NCBI GenBank assembly: GCA_002878375.1
Contig: NIRF01000002.1
Location: 132,626-196,625, forward strand
From: Dictyoglomus sp. NZ13-RE01
Lineage (GTDB): Bacteria; Dictyoglomota; Dictyoglomia; Dictyoglomales; Dictyoglomaceae
Length of the DNA stretch: 64,000 nt
Reading direction: 5' to 3'
Shown here: positions 1 to 13,972 of the stretch, piece by piece
How the letters are laid out: each line of letters opens with the position of its first letter
How positions within the stretch are numbered: position 1 is the stretch's first letter
Made by a program: the position numbers and the translations under genes
The notes under the pieces: generated by a model
What the model was told of the DNA's origin: nothing
Databases searched by the model: none
Seen by the model: the letters and a program-made list of their open reading frames with translations, nothing else

Positions 1-2
1 TA

Positions 3-518
3 ATTTTAGGTTTAGTAAAAAACAAATACTTCTATTTAGCCTTAAGAAACATTATAGACATATTTCAAAGTAATCCTATAATAATTTGGATTAGTCTTGC
101 CCTTATTTGGTTTGGTTTTGGAACCAAAACAGTGATCTTTACGGTTATAATAATGTTATTTCCTAATTTTTATCTCTCCATATATCATGCCATCAACAAT
201 ATTCCTGAAGAATACAAAGATTTATTCAAAATATATCCTGTCTCCACAAAGGACTATTATACAAAATTTTTGTTTCCTTACTTAAAGCTTTATATACTTC
301 CAGTATTTATCAATTCATTAATATCCTCTTTTAAAATTGTTACCATGGCAGAATTCTTATCTGCAAATAATGGTATAGGTTATATGCTAAGCTACTCTAA
401 AACTTTTCTAAATACAAAAGAAATCTATGCTTATGCCTTATATCTTTTTATAATGAGTAAAACAGAGGAAAAAATATTGGGAAGATTTTATGTTAATAGT
501 AAAGGCTTGGAATATTGA
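3..518 (+). CDS. ABC transporter permease, NitT/TauT-like (5' end outside window)
   Basis: The reading frame is open from base 3, so the gene begins before the window; about 171 C-terminal residues are visible. They are hydrophobic with several membrane segments. The stretch beginning HAINNIPEEYKDLFKIYPVS looks like the cytoplasmic coupling (EAA-type) loop of binding-protein-dependent permeases, followed by a membrane segment containing FINSLISSFKIVTMAEF. The neighbouring ATPase starts 29 bases before this stop, so the two are translationally coupled and form one importer. The ATPase type suggests the nitrate/sulfonate/thiamine-precursor group. The substrate cannot be told from what is visible. 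Confidence 0.7.
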   Translation: MLGLVKNKYFYLALRNIIDIFQSNPIIIWISLALIWFGFGTKTVIFTVIIMLFPNFYLSIYHAINNIPEEYKDLFKIYPVSTKDYYTKFLFPYLKLYILPVFINSLISSFKIVTMAEFLSANNGIGYMLSYSKTFLNTKEIYAYALYLFIMSKTEEKILGRFYVNSKGLEY

Positions 519-1051
519 AAAAAGTTTTAATCAACAAAAGATATTAAATGGTCTATCTTTTGAGATAGAAAGAGGAGATAAAGTAATTATAAAAGGACCA
601 AATGGTTCAGGAAAGACCACTTTATTGAGAATCATTGCAGGTCTTGTCCCTCCCGATGCAGGAATAGTAGAAATTGCAAAAGGGACTAAAATCTCTTTTG
701 TTTTTCAAAAACCCATATTCCTGCCATGGCTAAGTATGAAGGACAATTTAAACATTGTTGTCCAAAATAAAGAACTAATGAATGAACTTATAGAATACTT
801 TGGGCTTACACAATTTTTAGATCTTTACCCAAAAGAGTTGAGTGGTGGATATCAACAAATATTCTCCCTTGTTAGAGGATTCATTATAGAGCATGATCTA
901 TTACTTTTAGATGAACCCTTCAAATCTTTGGATATTAACATGAAAGAAAAAGCTAAAGATTTCCTAAAATATTATATCGAAAAATATAGAAAAACCTTAA
1001 TTATGGTGAGTCACGAGAACGAGAGAGAAGATTTAAATATTGGAAACAGAT

Positions 1052-6057
<5,006 letters not shown>

Positions 6058-7197
6058 TTAAAAATATTCTATAGAGACCAATTTCCCTTTATTTCTTAAA
6101 ATCCTTGCAATATCCTCAACAATCCTAACCTTTATGGATATGTCATAACAAAAGAGAGGATTTTGATATACAGGATTAATGGCTTTTCCAACCATAAAGT
6201 TTATACAATCTGCATCCAACAGTAAGTCTAATAGGATCCGAGCCCCATAACCTAATACGCTATCCTGCCCATCCAAGAATCTAAAAACCTGGGTCAATGT
6301 GATAATTCCTTCTGTAATGAGATCTATGCCCTCCATAATACCAATTGGAGGAGAATCGTCCGATATTGTATGTAGATCAATTCTTATTTCTTTATTTAGA
6401 TATTTACTTACTATTTGAGCAGTTGTACCACCACATATTACTTTTGAACCTATTAAATTGATAAACTTGTTAACTACCATCTCATCGAGATCAGGACTTG
6501 ATGGGGGACCAACCAAAACATTAACCTGTTTATATGGTCTAAAATACAAAGAGCATACAAGAGCATCATCTCCCTTTAATCCAAAATCAAGTTTTTTAGT
6601 TTTATCTATCAAGTATTGAACAATCTCCTGAGGAGCTATCTTATGCAAAAGAAGATTTCTAATCTCCCTTTTTACATTATCTAAACCAAAACCTAAAGGA
6701 TAGTTCTTAGAACCTAATCCTGCTTGTATTACTCCATCCGTCATAACAAAAACTATATCTCCAGCCTCAACCTGTATGTTTGTATAAAAAATTTCTTTAT
6801 CTAATATATTCTGCTTATCCTTAGGAATTGGAATATATTGATTTCCCCTAAAAAATAAAACCGCAGGAAACTCGTATTCTACTATGTGTAAAGTATCTAT
6901 CTCTCTTTCAAAAAGAAGATTTACAAAGTTTGCATAACTTATCCCTCTTACTTTACAAACTGGGAGAGTAGCCAATATGCTTTTTAAAGTATCTTCAATA
7001 GGTATATTGTTAAAAAGCATTGTTGTTGCCATAGAAGCTGTTAAAGTTGATAATATACTTGCCTTTATACCACTTCCAAGCCCATCAGATACTGTGATAG
7101 CAACTTTCTTCTCATCCCTTTTTATCTTGATGGTATCTCCACAAACTTCTTCTCCCTCTTTGTTTTTGTAGGCATAATAAATTTTACAAGTCAACAT
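6058..7197 (-). CDS. SpoIIE/PP2C-type serine phosphatase in the hydrogenase operon
   Basis: The N-terminal ~220 residues resemble the SpoIIE/RsbU branch of PP2C phosphatases: the metal-site motif VSDGLGSG near residue 40, MTDGV, and the late acidic GDDALVCSLYF. The C-terminal ~160 residues (from VLVGPPSSPD on) are not recognised. The ATG at 7197 is taken as start; the alternative TTG at 7206 has no better ribosome site. It overlaps the sensory hydrogenase homologue by 14 bases and lies 18 bases before hydC. Genes of this type beside sensory [FeFe]-hydrogenases are proposed to relay a redox or H2 signal by dephosphorylating a protein partner. The substrate is unknown and no kinase gene is visible nearby. 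Confidence 0.8.
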   Translation of the reverse strand: MLTCKIYYAYKNKEGEEVCGDTIKIKRDEKKVAITVSDGLGSGIKASILSTLTASMATTMLFNNIPIEDTLKSILATLPVCKVRGISYANFVNLLFEREIDTLHIVEYEFPAVLFFRGNQYIPIPKDKQNILDKEIFYTNIQVEAGDIVFVMTDGVIQAGLGSKNYPLGFGLDNVKREIRNLLLHKIAPQEIVQYLIDKTKKLDFGLKGDDALVCSLYFRPYKQVNVLVGPPSSPDLDEMVVNKFINLIGSKVICGGTTAQIVSKYLNKEIRIDLHTISDDSPPIGIMEGIDLITEGIITLTQVFRFLDGQDSVLGYGARILLDLLLDADCINFMVGKAINPVYQNPLFCYDISIKVRIVEDIARILRNKGKLVSIEYF

Positions 7198-8818
7198 CTT
7201 CTTCAAGAAAATTTTTAAATTTTAGGAAATAACTTTTAGTTTCAGCTATAGACTCTCCAAGTATACTGGAAATCTCTTGGGCAAGATACATTTGTCTATT
7301 AATTACTTCTTCTATTTTTTCTAAGGCTTCTTTCTTTAAATTTTTCAGTCTCTCATCCTTTTGTTTCTCCGCAGTAACATCAATGAGAAGAGCCACTTTA
7401 CCATGACTTTGTGGCAAATTAAAAAATTTTACAAAAAATACATAATTCTCATTATCAATAGATAGCTCAATATAACTTTTCCCACTTTCAATTTCCTCTA
7501 AAACATAGTCAATTAGCTCCATTTTATCTTCAAAAAATTCTTCGCCTTTCGGATTCAAATAAAGAAGCTTATTATTCTGGTAAATAATCACTATGTTAGG
7601 AATTCTCTCAATAATTGTATTACTAATAGAAGAAACCTTATCTATTAGGTAGGTAATACACATCTCTTTTTCTGCATTTCCCAAAACAACAGCAATTGCC
7701 TTTTCTCTACAACTCGAATAGCCACAAGCCCCACAATTAAGATGTTTTTTAGGAGAAGTTTTCCCCATCTCTCTTAAAACTTCTTCAATCTTCTCTGGTG
7801 GAACATGAATCTCTTTACTTTTTGCAAAGAATTCCCTTTCTATTTGTAAATCAACTTCTTCTGGATTAACTATCTCTCCAGATAGTTGGGATAATCTTCT
7901 TTCAAATTCAAGGATTCGCTGTCTTTTTTCAAAAAGGCTGGTATCTTTTCTAATAGCAGGACCTCCAATACACCCTCCAAAACACGCAGAAGCTTCAATA
8001 AAAAACTGAGTTTTAAAATTTTCTATATTTTCAAATATCTTAACAATATTATCTATACCTTCCAACACTAAATAATTCTCCCAATTTCCTCCCACAGTAT
8101 TATTAATACCGCCACTAATTGGATAAAATCTTCCTCTGTTTGGATATGGTGGATCAGGATAGGTTTCAGGAAGTAAATTGATATTTACCTTTTCCATACT
8201 AATAAACTTATCCAGCTCTTCAAAAGTTAATACAACATCTACTTTTTCATCATCTAATTTTTTGGCTATGCATGGTCCAATAAAAACAATAGGATAATCT
8301 CCTACATATTGTTTCATAAAATTTGCATGTACATTCATTGGAGAAAGAAAAGGGGCAAGATAATTAATAACCTTTGGATAATACTTCTCAGCAAGATTAT
8401 AAACTACAGGGCATGAAGTGGTAATAATAGACTTATTCTTATTTTCATGAAAACTTTTTCTATAATAGAAAGATACTATGTCAGCACCAACAGCAGTCTC
8501 CTGAATAAAAGTAGCTCCAAGTTTTCTTAAAAAAGTAAGAACTTTCAAAGGCTCATCATAATGAGCAAAAAAGGAAGGAGCTATAGAGACTAAAAAAGGT
8601 TTCTGAATAATTTCGGAAAATCTTGGTAAATCTGAAATGTAAGTTCTTGCTTGTTGAGGACATACATCTATACACACACCACATAGTATGCAGTCATCAT
8701 TTAAAACATAAGACTTTCCCCTGCTAAACCTTATAGATTTAACTGGGCAATTTCTTAAGCATTTATAGCAATATTGGCAATCAATCTCCTTTGTAATAAT
8801 TATATTTTTGTTCCTCAT
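7184..8818 (-). CDS. hydS: Sensory-type [FeFe]-hydrogenase homologue with PAS domain (HydS/group C-like)
   Basis: The 544-residue protein has two N-terminal [4Fe-4S] motifs (C14-C24, C43-C53), an H-cluster-type domain, a further four-Cys Fe-S motif (C362, C365, C370, C387), a PAS-like domain (about 395-490) and a C-terminal coiled coil. H-cluster loops are TTSCP (133-137), GPC (181-183) and EASACFGGC (C279, C283). Aligned with TSCCP, the proton-relay cysteine is Ser135, and the L2 methionine is Gly181, so fast catalysis is unlikely while cluster ligands are kept. This matches regulatory group C enzymes. It is the first gene of the operon, 13 bases downstream of a Rex-like site. The symbol is by analogy. 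Confidence 0.85.
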   Translation of the reverse strand: MRNKNIIITKEIDCQYCYKCLRNCPVKSIRFSRGKSYVLNDDCILCGVCIDVCPQQARTYISDLPRFSEIIQKPFLVSIAPSFFAHYDEPLKVLTFLRKLGATFIQETAVGADIVSFYYRKSFHENKNKSIITTSCPVVYNLAEKYYPKVINYLAPFLSPMNVHANFMKQYVGDYPIVFIGPCIAKKLDDEKVDVVLTFEELDKFISMEKVNINLLPETYPDPPYPNRGRFYPISGGINNTVGGNWENYLVLEGIDNIVKIFENIENFKTQFFIEASACFGGCIGGPAIRKDTSLFEKRQRILEFERRLSQLSGEIVNPEEVDLQIEREFFAKSKEIHVPPEKIEEVLREMGKTSPKKHLNCGACGYSSCREKAIAVVLGNAEKEMCITYLIDKVSSISNTIIERIPNIVIIYQNNKLLYLNPKGEEFFEDKMELIDYVLEEIESGKSYIELSIDNENYVFFVKFFNLPQSHGKVALLIDVTAEKQKDERLKNLKKEALEKIEEVINRQMYLAQEISSILGESIAETKSYFLKFKNFLEEDVDL

Positions 8819-8831
8819 AATTTTTACCTAA

Positions 8832-8849
8832 TTGTTAATTTTTTAACGT
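8832..8849 (-). promoter_or_regulatory. Candidate Rex operator of the hydrogenase operon
   Basis: TTGTTAATTTTTTAACGT matches the common Rex consensus TTGTTAA-N4-TTAACAA: the left half-site is perfect and the right is 5 of 7. It lies 14 bases before the first codon of the operon that ends in rex itself. A second copy of TTAACGTTA follows within 25 bases. The match was judged by eye. Confidence 0.6.
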
Positions 8850-8996
8850 TATAAATTTAACGTTATTTTTTTCACGATTAATTTTAAAAAAAGAATAATA
8901 CCATGTCAAATTAAAATTCTTTAACATTTGACATAAACTCTCTTCTTAGGATATATTTAAAAAAAATATTTTAGGAGAGATTTAGAAATTTCCATT

Positions 8997-10043
8997 TTGA
9001 ATTTTTTTTATTATCTCACAGGTTGGATTATCTTCTTAAATCTCAGATTTATAAAAGAGGAAAAGCCCTCTAATCACCATACTATTTCCGTAATAATTCC
9101 TGCAAGAAACGAGGAGCACAACATCGGAAAATTGCTGAGGAGCCTAATGAGCCAATCATATCCAATCCATGAAATTATTGTAGTAGATGATAATAGTAGT
9201 GATAATACCTCTCAAGTTGTTAAGAGCTTTCAAAATGTAAAACTTATCTCTTTAAGAAAGGAACCTGATAATGGATGGCTTGGAAAACCATGGGCTTGTT
9301 GGAATGGATACTTACATTCAAAGAGTGAAATTTTAATTTTCATTGATGCAGACGTAGAATTAGATAGCAAAGCTATTGAAAGTATTGTAGGAACATTGGA
9401 AAAAAACGAAGGACTAATATCAATTTGGCCCTATCAAAGATTAGAGAAACCTTATGAACATTTAAATTTTGTCTTTAATATGGCTACAGTGGGGTCAATG
9501 GTTTTAATAAAGTTTCTTAAGAATAAACCAATAGGTGCTTATGGACCTTTAATAGCCACCTTTAGAAAAGATTATGAAAAAGTGGGTGGACACTTCTCCG
9601 TAAAAGATAAGGTTATTGAAGATGTAGAATTGGGAAAGCTCTACATGAAGCACAAATTGAAAGTTCATAATTATTTAGGAAATGGGATCGTCAAGTTTAG
9701 GATGTATCCAAAGGGATTAACCCAGCTATATGAAGGAATAACAAAAAATATAGGACGCGGAGTTATTTCTGCTGGTTTTATAAATTTTCTGGTTTTATTT
9801 CTATGGTTCACAGGAATATATTCCTCTATCTTCTCTTTAATTTTCGACAAACAGGTTTTTATGTATATTCTGTATATAATTCAACTTTCTATATTCAACA
9901 AAAAGTTAGGAGACTATAATATCTTAGATAATATTCTTTATCCTTTTCATTTTCTATTCTTCCTTTTTATTTTCTTTGTTTCATGTATAAAGACCTTTTT
10001 TCTTAGAAAGGTAAAATGGAAAGGAAGGGAGATAAAAGTATAA
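8997..10043 (+). CDS. Membrane-associated family 2 glycosyltransferase
   Basis: The GT2 catalytic domain is clear: ISVIIPARNEEHNIGKLLRSL near residues 31-51, the VVDDNSSDNT motif, the FIDADVEL DxD site, and EDVELG. The C-terminal ~90 residues hold two or three membrane segments, so it acts at the cytoplasmic membrane. The architecture recalls carotenoid/terpenoid or glycolipid glycosyltransferases (CrtQ-like), but the acceptor is unknown. The TTG start at 8997 lies about 18 bases from the nearest GGAGA, so the start is uncertain. It shares its stop with the start of a PlsY-like acyltransferase gene (TAATG), pointing to a joint role in lipid or glycolipid synthesis. Confidence 0.82.
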   Translation: MNFFYYLTGWIIFLNLRFIKEEKPSNHHTISVIIPARNEEHNIGKLLRSLMSQSYPIHEIIVVDDNSSDNTSQVVKSFQNVKLISLRKEPDNGWLGKPWACWNGYLHSKSEILIFIDADVELDSKAIESIVGTLEKNEGLISIWPYQRLEKPYEHLNFVFNMATVGSMVLIKFLKNKPIGAYGPLIATFRKDYEKVGGHFSVKDKVIEDVELGKLYMKHKLKVHNYLGNGIVKFRMYPKGLTQLYEGITKNIGRGVISAGFINFLVLFLWFTGIYSSIFSLIFDKQVFMYILYIIQLSIFNKKLGDYNILDNILYPFHFLFFLFIFFVSCIKTFFLRKVKWKGREIKV

Positions 10044-10636
10044 TGAGAAATCTATTAGTTATTATAATCCAGTTCATATCAGGCTCCATCATGTATTCTT
10101 ATTTAATTGCCAAAATGCTTCATATAGATTTAAGAAAGGTAAGAGATGGAAATCCTGGAGGCTACAACCTTTGGATTTCTGCAGGTTGGAAATTTGGTCT
10201 GTTAGGCATCTTTCTTGACTATTTTAAAGGCATGTTCCCACTAAACCTATTTATTCATTATGGCATTGTTACTGAGCCAAATATAATCTCATTAGCTGCC
10301 CTCGCAGGAATAGCAGGACATGCCTTTTCCCCCATGTTATATTTTAATGGCGGTAAAGCAATTGCTACAAGTTTTGGAGCCTGGACACTGCTTACTAATG
10401 GAGAGGCTGTCCTTTTTCTTGGCATTATTCTTCTAATATTAGTCTTAATATTCGGCACAACAACCCCTGAAGAAGATGCCAAAAAAGTAATAGTAGGATT
10501 CTCATCTCTTTCTATTTATGTAGCCTATAAAGTATTAACAGGGATGTCCCACTTACTTATCCTTTATATAGGTAATCTTTCTATAATATATTATAAACAT
10601 AGAAAAGAACTATTATATAAAAGGTCTAATAATTAG
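10043..10636 (+). CDS. PlsY-like glycerol-3-phosphate acyltransferase family protein
   Basis: This polytopic protein of 197 residues keeps the PlsY hallmarks: an arginine-glycine loop (RDGNPGGYNLW) and GHAFSPMLYFNGGKAIAT. PlsY transfers acyl from acyl-phosphate to glycerol-3-phosphate at the membrane. The first loop departs from the usual RxxGSGNxGATN form, so this may be a paralogue acting on another acceptor. The ATG at 10043 overlaps the glycosyltransferase stop by one base and has AAGGAAGGGAG 12 bases upstream; an in-frame ATG at 10016 is less likely. It converges with the ThiF gene, overlapping 11 bases. Confidence 0.78.
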   Translation: MRNLLVIIIQFISGSIMYSYLIAKMLHIDLRKVRDGNPGGYNLWISAGWKFGLLGIFLDYFKGMFPLNLFIHYGIVTEPNIISLAALAGIAGHAFSPMLYFNGGKAIATSFGAWTLLTNGEAVLFLGIILLILVLIFGTTTPEEDAKKVIVGFSSLSIYVAYKVLTGMSHLLILYIGNLSIIYYKHRKELLYKRSNN

Positions 10637-11234
10637 AATCTTTTAAAACAATTCTCAAAACCTCATCACACTGCATATTAGCCACAACTGAGACTTTTGG
10701 AGCATATGGAGGAATGGTAGAATTGTCACTTTCAAAATCCCCAATGATAGTAGTATTTTTAAATCTTTTTATAGATATCTTCTCTACATCCCCAAAACCA
10801 CAAACACCATTTGCCATTACAATTTTCTTGTTTAACATATGTGCCGTTTCTAAAAGTAGTAGCTTTGTCTCCTTATCATCTACAGCCTCCACAATTATGT
10901 CTCCATGAGATAGTAGCTTATAAACATTTTCCCTATTAATAAACTCCTGAAAGGTTAAAACATTTATATCTTTATTAATCCTTAAAAGGTTTTCTTTTAA
11001 GGCAATAACCTTGGGAAGCCCAATTTGATCATAAAAATAAGCTTGTCTATTTAGATTTGAAATCTCCACATAATCATGATCAATTAGATATAAATGGCAA
11101 AAACCAGATCTTACTAAAGATACAGCAACATTAGAACCAAGACCACCACAACCAGCAATAACAACCTTTGTATTTTTTATCTTATCTAATTGCTCTTTTT
11201 TAAAGTATTTAAATAACATTTCATCAAAATTCAT
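10626..11234 (-). CDS. thiF: ThiF-family adenylyltransferase (sulfur carrier activation)
   Basis: The ~200-residue E1-like protein has the nucleotide-binding loop VVIAGCGGLGSNVAVSL, the DHDYVEISNLNRQ motif and KVIALKENL, typical of the short ThiF proteins that adenylate ThiS-like carriers for thiamine thiazole synthesis. No CxxC zinc pairs are visible, and no thiS or thiG lies nearby, so another small carrier is possible. A GTG at 11249 lies inside the GGGAGGTG ribosome site itself. The ATG at 11234, 14 bases downstream of the site, is preferred. Confidence 0.75.
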   Translation of the reverse strand: MNFDEMLFKYFKKEQLDKIKNTKVVIAGCGGLGSNVAVSLVRSGFCHLYLIDHDYVEISNLNRQAYFYDQIGLPKVIALKENLLRINKDINVLTFQEFINRENVYKLLSHGDIIVEAVDDKETKLLLLETAHMLNKKIVMANGVCGFGDVEKISIKRFKNTTIIGDFESDNSTIPPYAPKVSVVANMQCDEVLRIVLKDSNY

Positions 11235-11291
11235 AAAGTTAATTTTCACCTCCCATTCTTGTGTCTATTTTTCTATCTTAGGTTATTATTA

Positions 11292-11297
11292 TATAAT
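11292..11297 (+). promoter_or_regulatory. -10 element for the WYL regulator gene
   Basis: A perfect TATAAT lies 31 bases before the ATG at 11329, in the short gap between divergent thiF and WYL genes. No clear -35 is seen. Confidence 0.4.
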
Positions 11298-11328
11298 AGC
11301 ATGTGAAGTTTAATAAAAGGGTGAGATT

Positions 11329-12312
11329 ATGTCAAAAAGACGACCTCTTATTATATTGTATAAGATTTTTGAAAAAATTAGGGATGAAAACTATCCAAGC
11401 TTAGATAGATTAACAAAAGAAATTAGCCACGAATATGGAGAAATTAGCAAAAGAACCATCAAGAGATACTTACAAACCCTAAGAGATGAGTTTAATCTTC
11501 CTTTAGAATACAGTAGAAAACACGGAGGCTACTTTTTCCGTGAAAAAAGTAACTTTCCCTTTCCACCTCTTACAGAAGGAGAAGTTCTTGCTTTAATACT
11601 TAGTGCCAATATGTTTCAACAATTTCAAAATACACCTTTAGAAGAAGACTTTAAAAATCTTCTAAATAAGATAGTATCTATTTTCCCAGATAATACTACT
11701 ATTGACTCAAAAAATTTAGAGATGGCTCTCTCTGTTTCTATACATCCTATTAAATTGAGAGTAGATATTAATGATGTCTTCAAAAAAGTATTTAAAGCAA
11801 TTATGGATAAAAAAAGAATAGCAATTAAATATCACTCTATATCTACAGGTGAAGAGAATTTGAGGAAGGTAGATCCATACCATATATATAATTATGAGGG
11901 AGTATGGTATTTCTGCGGTTATTGCCATCTAAGAAAGGAAATGAGAGACTTTGCTATGGATAGAGTAAAAGAGATAAAAATTTTAGATGAAAGATTTGAA
12001 ATACCCAAAGATTTCAACATTAAGGATTACTTCAAAAATGCCTTTAGAGTTTATAAAGGAGAAAGTGAAAGGATTAAAATTAAATTTGATGAATTTCAGG
12101 CAAAGTGGATTAAGGAAAGAATCTGGCATGAAACCCAAAAAATAGAAGATTTAGGAAATGGAGAGGTAATTTTGGAAATCACAGCAAATATCGATGAGGT
12201 AAAAAGGTGGGTATTAAGCTACGGATCTCATGCAGAAGTATTAGAACCAGCAAAATTAAGAGAAGAAATTAAGAAAGAAATTGAAAAAATGAATGAAAAT
12301 TATAAAAGCTAA
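11329..12312 (+). CDS. HTH-WYL transcriptional regulator
   Basis: The 327-residue protein has an N-terminal winged helix-turn-helix (about 1-60, with SKRTIKRYLQTLRDEFNLPL), a middle helical region, and a WYL domain around 150-225 (KVDPYHIYNYEGVWYFCGY and the following FAMDRVKEIKIL), then a WCX-like C-terminus. WYL proteins bind small ligands or nucleic acids, and several control CRISPR or DNA-damage genes. Here no target is evident, and the CRISPR locus is 20 kb away. It is divergent from thiF. Confidence 0.88.
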   Translation: MSKRRPLIILYKIFEKIRDENYPSLDRLTKEISHEYGEISKRTIKRYLQTLRDEFNLPLEYSRKHGGYFFREKSNFPFPPLTEGEVLALILSANMFQQFQNTPLEEDFKNLLNKIVSIFPDNTTIDSKNLEMALSVSIHPIKLRVDINDVFKKVFKAIMDKKRIAIKYHSISTGEENLRKVDPYHIYNYEGVWYFCGYCHLRKEMRDFAMDRVKEIKILDERFEIPKDFNIKDYFKNAFRVYKGESERIKIKFDEFQAKWIKERIWHETQKIEDLGNGEVILEITANIDEVKRWVLSYGSHAEVLEPAKLREEIKKEIEKMNENYKS

Positions 12313-12342
12313 AAGGGAAGGATTCCTCCTCCCCTTTTTATT
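12311..12342. terminator. Bidirectional terminator between WYL gene and nuoF-like gene
   Basis: AAAAGGGAAGGA is followed by TCCTCCTCCCCTTTTT, forming an imperfect hairpin with an A-run on one side and a T-run on the other, exactly between two convergent stops. Confidence 0.6.
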
Positions 12343-13972
12343 ATTCCTTCACCAAAACCTTCTTAGGTTTACACCTTAAAGCAGGGCAATACTTTTCTTT
12401 TGAATGATTTAAAATCTCATCTCTAAAATATTTCAGTGCTGAATTTACAGGAAGATGTACGGATTGTCCAAGAGGGCAGAAGGAAGTATCTTTCATTACC
12501 AAACTAATATTTCTCATCTCTTCTAAATCTTCCTCTGTTCCTTCAAGGGAAGCAAATTTCTCAATTATATCTACCAGTTTTTTAGTTCCTACTCTACAAG
12601 GGGTACATCTTCCACAAGATTCATGCTTGAAGAAGTGAAGTACGCTCTTCAACATATCTACAATACATGCATCCTCATTCATAACCAAAATAGCTCCAGA
12701 GCCAAGTACAGCAGAATACTCCTTTAAATTATCAAAATCCATTTTAACATCTAACATTTCTTCCCCTAAGAAGGCTCCTGCAGCTCCTCCTACTAAAGCA
12801 CATTTAAACTTCTTGCCATCCTGAATTCCACCACCATACTTATAGATAATATCTCTTAGAGTAGTTCCCATCTCCACTTCAATGAGACCTGCATTAACAA
12901 CATGTCCCAATATGGTATACACTTTTGTACCTGGACATTTTTCAGTACCAAACTTTCTAAACCAACTTGCACCATTCCTAATTATCTCTGGAATATTTGC
13001 TATAGTCTCCACATTGTTAACGGCGGTAGGCTTTTCCCAAAGTCCTCTTGCTACAGGATAAGGAGGTTTAATTCTTGGAATTCCCCTCTTCCCTTCTAAG
13101 GATTCTATCAAGGCTGTCTCTTCTCCACATATATATGCTCCAGCGCCCTTCTTTATATAAATATCAAAATTAAATCCTGTTCCTAAGATGTTTTCTCCAA
13201 GAAGACCGTATTCTCTGGCAGTATTTATTGCTTTTTGCATTCTTTCAATTGATAATTTATACTCTCCTCTAATATAGATATATCCAGCTTTAGCTCCTAT
13301 TGCATAACCTGCAATAATCATACCTTCAACTATTCTAAAAGGATCGCCCTCTAAAATTAATCTATCTTTAAAGGTTCCTGGCTCTCCTTCATCCGCATTG
13401 CATAGTATATACTTTTCATCACCAGGAGACTTTCTTGTAAACTCCCATTTTAAGCCTGTGGGGAATCCTGCACCACCTCTCCCTCTAAGACCTGAATCTT
13501 TCACCTCCTTTATTACATCTTCAGGAGACATTTCTGTTAGTGCCTTTGCTAACCCCTCAAAACCTCCCGTCGCAATATACTCCTCTATACTTTCAGGATT
13601 AATAACTCCAGAATTTTTTAATACTATTCTTTCCTGTTTCTTTGTTAGACCTACCTCCTCCTTAGGAATAAAAGTAGGAGGAGTGGCAGATATAATTAAT
13701 CTTTTTAATGGTCTTCCCTTTATAAAATGCTCTTCCACAAGCTCTGGAATATCTTCAACCTTTACATTCCCATAAAATACTCCCTCGGGATATACCACCA
13801 TTACTACACCTTTCCCAATAACCCCTAAAGGACCTGTCTCAATTACGCTCACTTCATCCGCCAATCCTCTTTTCCTTAGCTCTTCAAGAAGAGCGGTCTC
13901 TACAGCCTTTGCTCCTGCAAGAAGAGTATTAGCATCTATAGAAATAAGCACATGGCTTCTTGGTATAGTCAT
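12341..13972 (-). CDS. NuoF-like NADH-binding flavoprotein without partner dehydrogenase
   Basis: The 543-residue protein has the NuoF core (RGRGGAGFPTGLKW, the NADEGEPGTF motif, SLBB region) and the [4Fe-4S] motif ESCGRCTPC near residue 453. Unlike HydB it lacks the C-terminal ferredoxin domain. Its N-terminal ~90 residues align with the thioredoxin-like [2Fe-2S] domain but contain no cysteine at all; the first cysteine is near residue 190. The ATGA overlap with the NuoE-like gene shows the two are made together. No hydA- or nuoG-like gene is adjacent, so the electron partner is unknown. Confidence 0.88.
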   Translation of the reverse strand: MTIPRSHVLISIDANTLLAGAKAVETALLEELRKRGLADEVSVIETGPLGVIGKGVVMVVYPEGVFYGNVKVEDIPELVEEHFIKGRPLKRLIISATPPTFIPKEEVGLTKKQERIVLKNSGVINPESIEEYIATGGFEGLAKALTEMSPEDVIKEVKDSGLRGRGGAGFPTGLKWEFTRKSPGDEKYILCNADEGEPGTFKDRLILEGDPFRIVEGMIIAGYAIGAKAGYIYIRGEYKLSIERMQKAINTAREYGLLGENILGTGFNFDIYIKKGAGAYICGEETALIESLEGKRGIPRIKPPYPVARGLWEKPTAVNNVETIANIPEIIRNGASWFRKFGTEKCPGTKVYTILGHVVNAGLIEVEMGTTLRDIIYKYGGGIQDGKKFKCALVGGAAGAFLGEEMLDVKMDFDNLKEYSAVLGSGAILVMNEDACIVDMLKSVLHFFKHESCGRCTPCRVGTKKLVDIIEKFASLEGTEEDLEEMRNISLVMKDTSFCPLGQSVHLPVNSALKYFRDEILNHSKEKYCPALRCKPKKVLVKE

